Source of the DNA: an uncultured Cytophagales bacterium
GTDB taxonomy: Bacteria; Bacteroidota; Bacteroidia; Cytophagales; Thermonemataceae
NCBI GenBank assembly: GCA_937911505.1
Contig: CALEMF010000100.1
Span: forward strand, 1 to 35,789
DNA length: 35,789 nt
Direction: 5' to 3'
A model generated the notes under the pieces. The model did no database searches. It was not told where the DNA came from and saw nothing but the letters and a program-made list of their open reading frames with translations. Shown piece after piece: positions 8,522-16,531 of the stretch. A program made the position numbers and the translations under genes. Each line of letters starts with the position of its first letter. Position 1 is the first letter of the stretch.

Positions 8522-8959
8522 ATGAGTAAAAAAGCGATCATAGATACAGAGCGAGGAAAAATGACGGTTGAGCTCTACGAAAAAGATGCTCCAAAGACTG
8601 TACAGAACTTCATTGAGTTAGCCAAAAAAGGATTTTACGATGGGCTTACCTTCCATCGCGTTATCCCTGATTTTGTTGTACAAGGCGGATGCCCTACTGG
8701 AGATGGTACGGGTGGTCCAGGCTATACCATCGACTGTGAGCTAGAAGGAGATAATCAATACCACGATAAAGGTGTACTCTCTATGGCGCACCGTGGTAAA
8801 AATACAGGAGGATCTCAGTTTTTTATTTGCCATAATAGAGAAAACACTAAACATTTAGACCGTAAGCACACTTGTTTTGGAAAAGTAGTAGAGGGCTTAG
8901 AGGTGATAGATACTATTAGGCAAGATGATCGTATTGAGAAAATAGAGATTGTTGAATAA
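8522..8959 (+). CDS. Cyclophilin-type peptidyl-prolyl cis-trans isomerase
   Basis: A 145-residue single-domain cyclophilin without signal peptide, hence cytoplasmic. Family landmarks are [20 protein letters not shown] with the catalytic arginine in FHRV, then [19 protein letters not shown] and the segment [20 protein letters not shown]. It speeds up isomerisation of Xaa-Pro bonds during folding. The size matches short bacterial PpiB-like enzymes. The DUF6934 gene follows after 71 bases with a small inverted repeat between. Confidence 0.95.
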   Translation: MSKKAIIDTERGKMTVELYEKDAPKTVQNFIELAKKGFYDGLTFHRVIPDFVVQGGCPTGDGTGGPGYTIDCELEGDNQYHDKGVLSMAHRGKNTGGSQFFICHNRENTKHLDRKHTCFGKVVEGLEVIDTIRQDDRIEKIEIVE

Positions 8960-8984
8960 ATACCTTTAGCTAGCCTTGAGTTTT

Positions 8985-9001
8985 ACTTTGATCGTCAAAG
9001 T
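8985..9001. repeat. Short inverted repeat before the DUF6934 gene
   Basis: ACTTTGA (8985-8991) and TCAAAGT (8995-9001) are perfect complements around TCG. No U-tract follows on either strand, so it is more likely a protein-binding dyad near the promoter of the next gene, or chance, than a terminator. Confidence 0.4.
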
Positions 9002-9030
9002 TAATTGAATATCAAACAAATATTATAGAG

Positions 9031-9528
9031 ATGGTTTCTACTTATCCCTTTATACAGCATTCACAGGGAGAAACCCCTCACAAGAAAATTGCTTACACCT
9101 TCAAAAGTGTAGGGACGGGTGGTATTATTACAAAGATTGTAGAATTTGAGCTAATTAATGAGGAGCATCTTCACTTATACAACTGTGCCTTTGGTGACTT
9201 TGACGAGGCGACCAAGCGTATCCGTGATCAAGTGGTATCCAACAATGGCGACTTCTATAAGGTAATGCATACGGTTGTAAAAATAATCTTTGATCTACTC
9301 ACTAAAAACGAGCAACGTGTTGTGTATATTTTTGGTACAGATCGACGTAGGTTAGCCATTTACCAGCGTATTATGCACAATTATTGGCCTACAGCCCGTA
9401 GTCAATATGCGCTCTATGGAGGTTACCATTGGTTGAAAGACCAAGTTTTTAGAATCATAGACGACATCAGCATTTATGACTTTTATTTACTAGGCCACAA
9501 AGAAGTTATCAAAGCTTTGAAGGACTAG
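9031..9528 (+). CDS. DUF6934 family protein
   Basis: A 165-residue soluble protein with no signal or membrane segment. The pattern YTFKSVGTGGIITKIVEFEL, then NCAFGDFDEATKRIRDQVVS, then NNGDFYKVMHTVVKIIFDLL and VYIFGTDRRRLAIYQRIM matches the DUF6934 family as I remember it: many copies per genome in Bacteroidota, unknown function, some in toxin-antitoxin-like loci. No toxin or antitoxin partner is visible next to this copy. It is convergent with phoX. Confidence 0.75.
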   Translation: MVSTYPFIQHSQGETPHKKIAYTFKSVGTGGIITKIVEFELINEEHLHLYNCAFGDFDEATKRIRDQVVSNNGDFYKVMHTVVKIIFDLLTKNEQRVVYIFGTDRRRLAIYQRIMHNYWPTARSQYALYGGYHWLKDQVFRIIDDISIYDFYLLGHKEVIKALKD

Positions 9529-9608
9529 AGATTTTTGTCTGGTATTTCTTGTGTAAGTACCTTCACCAATCTTGATAGTACTTGGTTTGAAAGCTAAAAC
9601 ATAGTTTT

Positions 9609-9638
9609 AAAAAAGGCTTGGCTTTTCAGCCAAGCCTT
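9609..9638 (-). terminator. Strong Rho-independent terminator after PhoX
   Basis: AAGGCTTGGCT (9613-9623) and AGCCAAGCCTT (9628-9638) form a perfect 11-bp stem with a TTTC loop. On the minus strand it is followed by U residues from A9609-A9614. It lies 22 bases past the phoX stop. It may also stop the convergent DUF6934 transcript, although no T-run follows on the plus strand. Confidence 0.88.
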
Positions 9639-9660
9639 ACGCCTGAAATAATATTCGGTG

Positions 9661-11328
9661 CTAATCTTCTATTTGATTCAGCTTGTTCATTTTCTCTATG
9701 AGACTACCCGTAATAGCGACCACAGCCGGTTTTGGGATATTGTCTTCGTCGAAAGGCCATTTACTGGTGGGATTTTTCAAATCAGTGGTTTGCTCACCAG
9801 GATGTTGAATACTTAGGAATAAAGTTTTTCCATCGGGCGAGAACCACGGCCCTGTAAACTCTGCATCTCTGGGCGCTGAAGCAACCCGAATGACTTTTCC
9901 AGCATCTTTTCCGTACCTTGGAATCACAAATAAGCTATTATTTTTGAAAGGCATGTAAGGCCCCTCCGCTTTATTCATGGCACTGCCCGACATATCAGAA
10001 GTGATCCAAAGGTTTCCTGCTAAGTCAAACGCTAAGTTATCAGGACAAGAAAAGCCGTTTTCTTCACCCCCTGCTTTGTAAGTAGATGCTTTGAAAGTCA
10101 AGGCATCAAAGGCACCCTCGCTTTCTTCTACTTTTAAGATGGAGCCGTGAAAGTCGTTTTTACTCTTATTATTGGTGAGCGAAACGAAGATATGACCAGT
10201 AATAGGATCAATTTCAATGTCTTCAGGGCGGTTCAAAGGAGTAGCGCCCAATAGTTTTGCTGCTTCTCTTGCTCTAATAAGTACCTCCGTTTGGTCTTTG
10301 AATTTAGTCTTTAGCACAGACTGGCTCTCCCAATCTAACGGAAGCCATTTTCCATTTTCTACATCCGCCACATAGAGCGTTCCCTCTTTTAGAGACTGTG
10401 GTTTAGAAGAAATAAACTTATACAGATATTCATTGTTTTTATCGTCGCCCGAGTAAGCCACTACCCGTTTGTCTGCCAGTTGGTACAAAGTACAGCACTC
10501 GTGTGCAAACCTGCCTAAAGCAATATGCTTTTGGACAGTTCCCTCTTTTGGGTCTACTTCTACTACCCAACCGTAGTGTTCAGGTGGATAGTTATAGAAC
10601 TTTTCCCATCCATATCTACTAGGTCTTTTAGTAGCAACGTTGTTTTCGTCATACTCCGTTTCTCCAAAAAATGAGTCGTAGTTTTCTTCGCAGGTAAGGA
10701 AGGTTTTCCAAGGGGTAATTCCACCGGAGCAATTACTATGTGTACCTATTACGGTCGTTTTTCCTTCAATAGGATGATCCCAGTTTAGTTTTATGGGCGT
10801 TTTTGCCGTAACACGCCGATTATGAGGATCATTTTCAACTACTTTCCACTGTCCGTTTTCTTCTTTAATTCTCACAATACTACCGCCTACCTCATACATC
10901 TCTTTGTCTACCTGTGCTTTTGTTCGCTTAGATGCAGGATTTTTATAATCGAAACCCGAAACAAAAAGTGGATGTACATACTCATGATTTACCCATAGTA
11001 AACCATCTTTAGGGTTCTTTTCATCTAGCGGAATAAAGCAAGTAAAATCGTTATTGAAACCAAAGGTATCCTGCTCACTTATTTTATCACCCCACTTTAT
11101 GACTGTATGATAATCCAATCCTTTTGTAAGGAGTAGGTCATCTTTATCAGAAGCGGCTAAGGCTTCTAATGCTAGTTGCTTTAAGGCCTCTAGCGTATCT
11201 TTGGACGCCCCTTCTGCATTTACAGGAGTAGCAGCTCCTTCATAATTTATTAAGAAGGGAGGCGTAATCCATGCGCCTAAACTAGCCTTCCCTAGAAAGG
11301 TAATAAATTTTCTTCGATCGTATGCCAT
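9661..11328 (-). CDS. PhoX-family (DUF839) Tat-exported phosphatase-like protein
   Basis: A 555-residue protein. The N-terminus MAYDRRKFITFLGKASLGAW is a twin-arginine signal, with Arg5-Arg6 followed by KFITFL. The mature part is a DUF839/PhoX beta-propeller. Landmarks are LLWVNHEYVHPLF, then THSNCSGGITPWKTFLTCEE, then YGWVVEVDP, LGRFAHECC, RPEDIEIDP, CPDNLAFDLAGNLWITSDMS and FTGPWFSPDGKTLFLSIQHP. PhoX enzymes are calcium- and iron-dependent periplasmic alkaline phosphatases that release phosphate from organic esters. The family also holds members without proven activity, so the substrate is open. A TAAATTTG promoter box lies 33 bases upstream. No Pho box was recognised. Confidence 0.9.
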   Translation of the reverse strand: MAYDRRKFITFLGKASLGAWITPPFLINYEGAATPVNAEGASKDTLEALKQLALEALAASDKDDLLLTKGLDYHTVIKWGDKISEQDTFGFNNDFTCFIPLDEKNPKDGLLWVNHEYVHPLFVSGFDYKNPASKRTKAQVDKEMYEVGGSIVRIKEENGQWKVVENDPHNRRVTAKTPIKLNWDHPIEGKTTVIGTHSNCSGGITPWKTFLTCEENYDSFFGETEYDENNVATKRPSRYGWEKFYNYPPEHYGWVVEVDPKEGTVQKHIALGRFAHECCTLYQLADKRVVAYSGDDKNNEYLYKFISSKPQSLKEGTLYVADVENGKWLPLDWESQSVLKTKFKDQTEVLIRAREAAKLLGATPLNRPEDIEIDPITGHIFVSLTNNKSKNDFHGSILKVEESEGAFDALTFKASTYKAGGEENGFSCPDNLAFDLAGNLWITSDMSGSAMNKAEGPYMPFKNNSLFVIPRYGKDAGKVIRVASAPRDAEFTGPWFSPDGKTLFLSIQHPGEQTTDLKNPTSKWPFDEDNIPKPAVVAITGSLIEKMNKLNQIED

Positions 11329-11360
11329 GATGTTTGTTTACTTAGTTGAGTTACCGCTGT

Positions 11361-11368
11361 CAAATTTA
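11361..11368 (-). promoter_or_regulatory. Likely -7 promoter box of phoX
   Basis: The minus strand reads TAAATTTG, an exact TAnnTTTG match, 33 bases before the phoX start. No TTTG at the -33 position was seen, so an activator may be needed. Confidence 0.45.
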
Positions 11369-11558
11369 AGAATAAACTAAAACTTGTGAAAAAAAAGAGA
11401 CTGTTTGCACTTTATTTCTCAGTCTTATAAGGATTTTTTCAGCTTTAAAAAGCACTTCGACTAAACGAAAAATATTTCCTCATAAATACTGTAAACAAAA
11501 TTCAAACAACCTCTCAATAGCTATCTGTTTTATACGATTGTTGTGATGGCTGAAGATT

Positions 11559-12782
11559 TTACTCCAAGGCGTATGCCCTTTGCACAGGCCATTCATCATC
11601 ATAGCCTTTTTCCCACTCTTGGGTAGACAGCTCTTCGTCTGTTGACAAGCAAGCATCAAGTTCCGCTTTGATAAGTGCTTCGTCCATATCTTGCCCTATG
11701 AAAACGATTTCGTTTTTACGGTCGCCAAAGGTTTTATCCCAACCTTCTTCTATTTGCTGTTGATGTTCGTGGAAAGAAGCAAACTGAATACGCTTATCAA
11801 AAGGCATACTAGACCACCAAACGCCTGCACTATCTGCGCGTAGCGATCCCCCTGCCTGGCTCCAAACAAGTGCCTGTGCAGGTCTGGAGGCAATCCAAAA
11901 GAGTCCTTTACTACGAATAATAGTGCTGTGAAATTGACTTTGTATATAAGTCCAAAATCTCTCAGGGTCAAAAGGTTTTTTACTTCGATAAACAAAGGAA
12001 GCTATTCCGTATTCTTCTGTTTCGGGTGTATGGGCAGGTTTATTGAGTTCTTCTATCCAACCAGCGCTTTGCTCTGCTTCATCAAAATCGAAAAGCCCTG
12101 TGCTTAGAATCTCCTTGGGGTTAACCTTGCTAAAAGAAGATTCGATAATTCTAGCAGCAGGGTTAAGTTTATGAATAGCCGCTTTTAGAACGCCTAGATG
12201 TTCTGCGGTCACCAAGTCAGTTTTGTTCAAAATAATTACGTTGGCAAACTCAACTTGATCAGTCAGTAAGTTTACAATGGTGCGATAGTCACCTTCCATG
12301 TCAGTAAGGTCTCTATCCATGAGCGTCTCAGGACTACCAAAATCTTTGAAGAAGTTGAAGGCATCAACCACCGTAACCATCGTATCGATGTAGCTGAAAC
12401 GAGATAAGTCGATCCCGTTTTCTTCATCTACAAAAGAAAACGTCTGCGCTACTGGTATCGGCTCACTAATACCTGTACTTTCTATCAGTAAGTAATCAAA
12501 TCGGTTTTCCTTAGCCAAGCGCTCCACTTCTACCATCAAATCTTCTCGAAGCGTGCAACAGATACAGCCGTTGCTCATCTCTACCAATTTCTCTTCTGTT
12601 CGAGAAAGGGTATTTTCACTTTCCACCAATGCTGCATCCACATTTACCTCACTCATATCGTTTACAATAACCGCTACCTTTAAGCCTTCTTTATTGTGTA
12701 ATACGTGATTCAGCAAAGTGGTTTTTCCTGCTCCCAAAAAACCGCTCAATACAGTTACAGGGAGTTTCTTTTTTACCGTCAT
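11559..12782 (-). CDS. COG0523 (CobW/ZigA-type) GTP-dependent metal chaperone
   Basis: A 407-residue G3E GTPase. Visible motifs are Walker [10 protein letters not shown] (residues 14-22), the metal-binding [12 protein letters not shown] with Cys73, Cys75 and Cys76, a base-recognition NKTD, and a CobW C-terminal domain starting near [20 protein letters not shown]. The C-terminal stretch [14 protein letters not shown] followed by [17 protein letters not shown] is typical of the YciC/ZigA subgroup, which delivers zinc under zinc starvation (family knowledge). It has its own promoter with an overlapping palindrome, fitting Zur control. Zinc is the best guess; cobalt or iron-type hydratase maturation is possible. 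Confidence 0.9.
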   Translation of the reverse strand: MTVKKKLPVTVLSGFLGAGKTTLLNHVLHNKEGLKVAVIVNDMSEVNVDAALVESENTLSRTEEKLVEMSNGCICCTLREDLMVEVERLAKENRFDYLLIESTGISEPIPVAQTFSFVDEENGIDLSRFSYIDTMVTVVDAFNFFKDFGSPETLMDRDLTDMEGDYRTIVNLLTDQVEFANVIILNKTDLVTAEHLGVLKAAIHKLNPAARIIESSFSKVNPKEILSTGLFDFDEAEQSAGWIEELNKPAHTPETEEYGIASFVYRSKKPFDPERFWTYIQSQFHSTIIRSKGLFWIASRPAQALVWSQAGGSLRADSAGVWWSSMPFDKRIQFASFHEHQQQIEEGWDKTFGDRKNEIVFIGQDMDEALIKAELDACLSTDEELSTQEWEKGYDDEWPVQRAYALE

Positions 12783-12842
12783 AATTATTGAAAATTTATT
12801 AAGATATTGTGTGGTTATACTGCTAGTAGAGTCAATATTTTA

Positions 12843-12870
12843 TAAAACAAATATAGATTGATTTGTTTTA
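12843..12870. repeat. Inverted repeat over the -7 region of the COG0523 promoter
   Basis: TAAAACAAAT (12843-12852) and ATTTGTTTTA (12861-12870) are perfect complements with an 8-base spacer. On the minus strand the dyad contains the TATATTTG promoter box. It is a second candidate operator or an RNA stem at the start of the transcript. Confidence 0.5.
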
Positions 12871-12878
12871 AAATGCAA
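12848..12878 (-). promoter_or_regulatory. Promoter of the COG0523 gene
   Basis: On the minus strand TTG (plus 12876-12878) is followed after 20 bases by TATATTTG (plus 12848-12855), a good Bacteroidota promoter. The start of transcription should lie near 12841, giving a leader of about 60 bases. Confidence 0.65.
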
Positions 12879-12889
12879 CATTGTTGCAT
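12873..12889. promoter_or_regulatory. 17-bp perfect palindrome, likely Zur-type operator
   Basis: ATGCAACA-T-TGTTGCAT has 8-bp arms around one base and covers the -33 element of the COG0523 promoter. Fur-family repressors such as Zur bind AT-rich dyads of this size at such positions, and COG0523 genes are frequent Zur targets. Assignment to Zur is inferred from the gene, not from a known consensus in this phylum. Confidence 0.6.
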
Positions 12890-12971
12890 ATTTACTTCTC
12901 TTGTAACTTTGGTATGCCATTCATTCCTAAAATACTTCTTACTATTCAGGTAAGTATTAATTTAGTGCTCT

Positions 12972-13811
12972 TTAGAAATGATTGGTTTCCCGAAAAACTT
13001 GAGGGCTGACGCCTGTATTCTTTTTGAAGAAACGACAGAAGTAAGATACATCGTTAAAACCTAATTGATAAGACAGCTCGTTGATAGTTAGCTCCGTCTG
13101 AATTAGCTCTCCTTTAATTTCCTGTATTAAGCGATCGTATATTATCTCACTTGCCGATTGACCTGTAATCGTTTTTACAGTGTCATTGAGATAAGTTGGG
13201 GTGATGTAGAGCTTCTCTGCATAAGCAGAGACTTTACGCAGATGTAGGAAGTTTTTTTCTACTAGTTTTTTAAATCTTGCGGTAATAAGATGTTTACGAG
13301 AAGGCAACGCGTGATTTTCACTTTCATTGAAGTTATACATCCGCTCAATTTCGATGAGCAGTACATTGAGGTATAGCCTACAAAGCAAATCGTCATTGAT
13401 ACTTTCACGATTATTAATCTCGAAGGAGATTTTATCTTTAATAGCCATCAGATTTTTCCACTGAATGCCGGTTAGCTTAAGAATGGGGAAGTTATTGAAC
13501 TGGAAAAAAGGATAGAAACAAAGCTTTACTTGGTTTTTTAGACAAAGCAAAAAGTAGTCTGTATCGAAGAGCAGTACTTCGCCTTCTAGCGCTTGAGAAG
13601 ATTGATAGAGAACCGCCTGTTGTCCAGGAGCAACAAACAGAAGCGACTTATTATTTCCTTCATATATCTTCTCTCCTACTGTAAGCGAAATACTTCCTGA
13701 GCGAATAAAGTATATTTTATACTCATCTTTGAATTGCATTGTGTTTTGCCTCAAATGTTCCTTTATAACTTCCTGTATTGGTTGAATTTGTAGGTAATTA
13801 TTTCGCTCCAT
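12972..13811 (-). CDS. AraC-family transcriptional regulator
   Basis: A 279-residue regulator. Residues about 1-160 form a cupin-like sensing domain (YKIYFIRSGSISLTVGEKIY, then LLFVAPGQQAVLYQ). Residues about 180-279 hold two helix-turn-helix units: LRKVSAYAEKLYITPTYLND and ELSYQLGFNDVSYFCRFFKK, ending GVSPQVFRE as usual for AraC proteins. It is the last gene of the receptor/decarboxylase cluster, 24 bases after the acetolactate decarboxylase gene. AraC regulators commonly control siderophore receptors in response to the ligand (known for PchR and YbtA), so control of the upstream genes is plausible. Confidence 0.92.
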   Translation of the reverse strand: MERNNYLQIQPIQEVIKEHLRQNTMQFKDEYKIYFIRSGSISLTVGEKIYEGNNKSLLFVAPGQQAVLYQSSQALEGEVLLFDTDYFLLCLKNQVKLCFYPFFQFNNFPILKLTGIQWKNLMAIKDKISFEINNRESINDDLLCRLYLNVLLIEIERMYNFNESENHALPSRKHLITARFKKLVEKNFLHLRKVSAYAEKLYITPTYLNDTVKTITGQSASEIIYDRLIQEIKGELIQTELTINELSYQLGFNDVSYFCRFFKKNTGVSPQVFRETNHF

Positions 13812-13835
13812 CTTGTCTAGTTTAGTCTTTCTCTA

Positions 13836-14615
13836 CTACATTACCTTATTTTTTTCCTGATCCATCTCTAACTTATAATAGTCTGATGTTTGAGGGATAT
13901 CAACAGAAAAAGCGTGGAGTTTCATGATACTCAATGTGGCTTGCTTGATAGTGAATGCGGGTGCACAGCCCCCTGCTGGTTGTGTTTCGTGCTGGCTCAC
14001 AAAGTGAAAGTGTAGCCCCGGATAGTTGATATTATCTAGATAAGGAGGTAATTGGAAGCCCACCAAGGTACCAGACACTTCTTTAAGGTCATGGTACACC
14101 ATGTTATCTACCACTTCCTCAATTTCAGGAAAGGGTTTTTCATAAATAGGATCTTGGCTCCTTGCTTTTAGTGATGCGAAGCTTCCTGTCACCTTAAGCG
14201 CATACATATCCCTTTGTGTATCTAAGTTTTCATTAATCCAAGCAATAAGCTTATCTCTTGTTAGATTGGTAAAGGTAATCTCCTGATCTGCTTCAAAAAA
14301 AGTAACCATTGCCGAAGGGGTCTTTACCTGAAGGTCATTCACTTCAGTAGCCAAGCCGTCGGTAGTAGCGCGGTAAATTTTCCCATCCAAAACGATCATC
14401 TCCCCTTCCAGATTGTTGAATGTACCCAAACCGAAGTCTCCTTTTTGTAGTAGCTGCTTCATGGTATATTCTCCTTCGTAAAAACCAGACATAAAAGCTG
14501 TTCTGAAATTGAAATGGTGTAAATTTCGAGTATTTTTCTGAGAGTTCATGTTAAGTTCTTTTTGTGACTGGCATCCTGCCAACAGTAACATAATAATGAT
14601 GATTACTCTGTCCAT
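13836..14615 (-). CDS. budA: Acetolactate decarboxylase family lipoprotein (copy A)
   Basis: A 259-residue protein. The N-terminus MDRVIIIIMLLLAGC is a lipoprotein signal with lipobox cysteine Cys15. The rest matches alpha-acetolactate decarboxylase: FMSGFYEGEYTMKQLLQKGD, then FGLGTFNNLEGEMIVLDGKI with the catalytic-type Glu72, SAMVTFFEAD, the arginine in LKARSQ (Arg152, position of the catalytic Arg), and SGTLVGFQLPPYLDNINYPG followed by HFHF (His202, His204). The third zinc histidine of the usual GGH motif is replaced by GGC (Cys217) with a two-residue shift. The family converts acetolactate to acetoin and CO2. A secreted form is known in Brevibacillus. Starts further in (MNSQKN, residue 23) would give a cytoplasmic form. 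Its start overlaps the flavoprotein gene by 13 bases. Confidence 0.83.
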   Translation of the reverse strand: MDRVIIIIMLLLAGCQSQKELNMNSQKNTRNLHHFNFRTAFMSGFYEGEYTMKQLLQKGDFGLGTFNNLEGEMIVLDGKIYRATTDGLATEVNDLQVKTPSAMVTFFEADQEITFTNLTRDKLIAWINENLDTQRDMYALKVTGSFASLKARSQDPIYEKPFPEIEEVVDNMVYHDLKEVSGTLVGFQLPPYLDNINYPGLHFHFVSQHETQPAGGCAPAFTIKQATLSIMKLHAFSVDIPQTSDYYKLEMDQEKNKVM

Positions 14616-15643
14616 GACGCTGCAATCAATTCGTGATTAAGAATAGCCGCTGCTTTGGTACCACTTGCACTAGCCACTGAGACAGCACGGAAAGCAGTAG
14701 TGGCATCCCCTATGGCGTACACCCCCATAACGTTCGTCTGTTGAAAGTCATTCACTTCGATATAGCCGCTTTCTGTTAGTTGGCAACCTATTTTTTCAGG
14801 GATTTTACAGTGTTGTTCATATTTCGCCCGATGATAAAGCGCTTCTAGTTCAGCAACACTATTGTCTTTGAATTGCAGATGGGTGATTTTCCCTTTTTCG
14901 TTAGCAATCATCTGAATTTCTTTCTCGATTACCTCCACGCCTACTTTGTTCACTGGGGCCACATTGAATTGCGCAGCGCCATTGGTATAAATGGTCAACT
15001 TATCGGTCCAGTTCAAAATGAGTTTGGCAAAATCGAGTGCGCTTTCATCATTGACTAAGATACCCGTATTTTTCGATCGCTCTTCGTAGCCGTGGCAATA
15101 AGGGCAGTGAATTGCCGTAATACCCCAAGATTCAGCAAAACCTGGAATCTCTGGCATTATGTCTCGAACGCCCGTAGCAAAAATAATCTTCTTTGCTTCA
15201 TAACGTTGGTTGGCTTGTGTGGTCACTGTAAAATCGCCATCGGTTCCCGTCACATCTGTTGCCATATCTTCGATAAAGCTGACCGTTGGGTAAGCCAATA
15301 CTTGTTTTTTTGCCTCCTGAGCAATTTTATGAGGTGCTACGCCATCTTGCGTAATAAAATTATGCGCATAGGGTGTTTGCTTGTTACAAGGCTTACCGCT
15401 ATCGATCACCAAGGTTTTTCGAATCGCTCTCCCTAAAGTCATAGCAGCGGCTAGCCCTGAATAACTGCCACCGATGATGATAACATCGTACTTATCTGTT
15501 TTCATAGTAATCTTTTTCTTTTTTGCATTTCTTGTAATAGAAGCCCATACATCATAGGAGAAGCCTAGACCGAGCAATCCCCACCCACCTTTGTGAAAGA
15601 ACGATCTACGACTAATGGTATACTTTACAGGGCTTGTATTCAC
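14603..15643 (-). CDS. Thioredoxin-reductase-like FAD/NAD(P) oxidoreductase with Tat-like N-terminal extension
   Basis: A class II pyridine nucleotide-disulfide oxidoreductase of 346 residues from a GTG start, or 300 from ATG 15503-15505. From residue 50 the FAD fold is clear: YDVIIIGGSYSGLAAAMTLG, then ATGVR, redox site CPYCHGYE (Cys180, Cys183) and C-terminal GVYAIGDATTAFRAV. The CPYCHG site resembles the GliT/HlmI-type dithiol oxidase branch more than thioredoxin reductase (CATC). Upstream residues 11-34 read SRRSFFHKGGWGLLGLGFSY, a twin-arginine-like signal with a hydrophobic stretch, although a second basic run (NAKKKKIT) follows. The long form would be periplasmic, like its neighbours. 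It lies 120 bases after the upstream gene and overlaps the next by 13. Confidence 0.85.
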   Translation of the reverse strand: MNTSPVKYTISRRSFFHKGGWGLLGLGFSYDVWASITRNAKKKKITMKTDKYDVIIIGGSYSGLAAAMTLGRAIRKTLVIDSGKPCNKQTPYAHNFITQDGVAPHKIAQEAKKQVLAYPTVSFIEDMATDVTGTDGDFTVTTQANQRYEAKKIIFATGVRDIMPEIPGFAESWGITAIHCPYCHGYEERSKNTGILVNDESALDFAKLILNWTDKLTIYTNGAAQFNVAPVNKVGVEVIEKEIQMIANEKGKITHLQFKDNSVAELEALYHRAKYEQHCKIPEKIGCQLTESGYIEVNDFQQTNVMGVYAIGDATTAFRAVSVASASGTKAAAILNHELIAASWTE

Positions 15644-15763
15644 TTGAATTATCTATTAAATCAACTTATTATCATCAAAATTAGCAGAAGTAAAGGAGCC
15701 TATCAAGTAACACATTACGGTATGTATGGTACAATTCACAGGCAGTAAGGCGCTGATCAATTA

Positions 15764-16522
15764 CTAATCTGGAAGGAAAAGCTTTGCCCTAGCACTCAAT
15801 GAGATAGTATCTATGTGTCCAGAGAATTGGTGGTCGGCGGTAATAAAGTGAAGATGAATACGCTTACCTGGATGAGTATACACACCCTCCCCTGCAGCAT
15901 CTGCCCAGAAGCCTACAATTTTTACATAGGTATTGCTCAATGTAAACCTTCGTTTAGCTTTTTGATGTTCAGCTTTATTGTGTTGAGTACTGGAAGTTTT
16001 ATAAATAATATGATAATGTAACGAATCTACTTTTCCCTCCAAACGAAATACAAATGGTTGTGCTGTTGACCTTCCTTTGGCATTCGCTTCTTTCTTGACC
16101 ATTGCTTCGATTTGTGCTTGGCTACTGAGGCGATTCTCTATTGTTTTCTCTGTCCAAGCTGGAATATTAGCGTAAGCTAAAAAGATGGCTTCCTTCCCGA
16201 TCAGGTTAGTATCTATTTGAGGCTGATCGTCTACTACTGTAGCGAAGGAGGCTTTACCATTGTAAATGGTTACTTCACCCTTCAGTCCAACTAGTGGTCC
16301 TAAGGCATATAAGTTTTTATAGCGCAATAGGCTATCTAATTGTATAGTAGAAGATAAGTCGCCTTCATGAATAATGGAAAGTCGGCTTCCTGCGGTACGA
16401 GTAGCGAATATAAAACTATTTTGCTCAGTATTTTGCGCTATACACTTCTTACGGGTAGAATAACAAGCGCTTACAAGTACATATATGACCAATAAAAATG
16501 TATGTTTTTTTGTATAAAGCAT
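15764..16522 (-). CDS. Acetolactate-decarboxylase-related lipoprotein (copy B)
   Basis: A 252-residue protein. The N-terminus LLVIYVLVSAC is a lipoprotein signal ending at Cys20. The fold signature of acetolactate decarboxylase is present but diverged: HEGDLSSTIQLDSLL, then YALGPLVGLKGEVTIYNGK (Glu83), the central segment PFVFRLEGKVDSLHYHIIYK, and the zinc site HPGKRIHLHFITADHQFSGH with His223, His225 and His236 at the canonical spacing (second to third histidine +11). The arginine expected after the central segment is not seen (HYHIIYK instead). It lies nine bases after the TonB receptor gene. Same family as copy A but distant by eye, so probably an old paralogue with another substrate. Confidence 0.72.
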   Translation of the reverse strand: MLYTKKHTFLLVIYVLVSACYSTRKKCIAQNTEQNSFIFATRTAGSRLSIIHEGDLSSTIQLDSLLRYKNLYALGPLVGLKGEVTIYNGKASFATVVDDQPQIDTNLIGKEAIFLAYANIPAWTEKTIENRLSSQAQIEAMVKKEANAKGRSTAQPFVFRLEGKVDSLHYHIIYKTSSTQHNKAEHQKAKRRFTLSNTYVKIVGFWADAAGEGVYTHPGKRIHLHFITADHQFSGHIDTISLSARAKLFLPD

Positions 16523-16531
16523 TAGCTGTGT

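Noticed and set aside
9031..9528. DUF6934 gene as half of a toxin-antitoxin pair
   Set aside because: No small partner gene is next to it. The neighbours are a cyclophilin and phoX.
12931..12958. Bulged inverted repeat (AATA, CTTAC / GTAAG, TATT) after the AraC gene as a terminator
   Set aside because: The stem is short and bulged and no real U-tract follows on the minus strand. Too weak to call.
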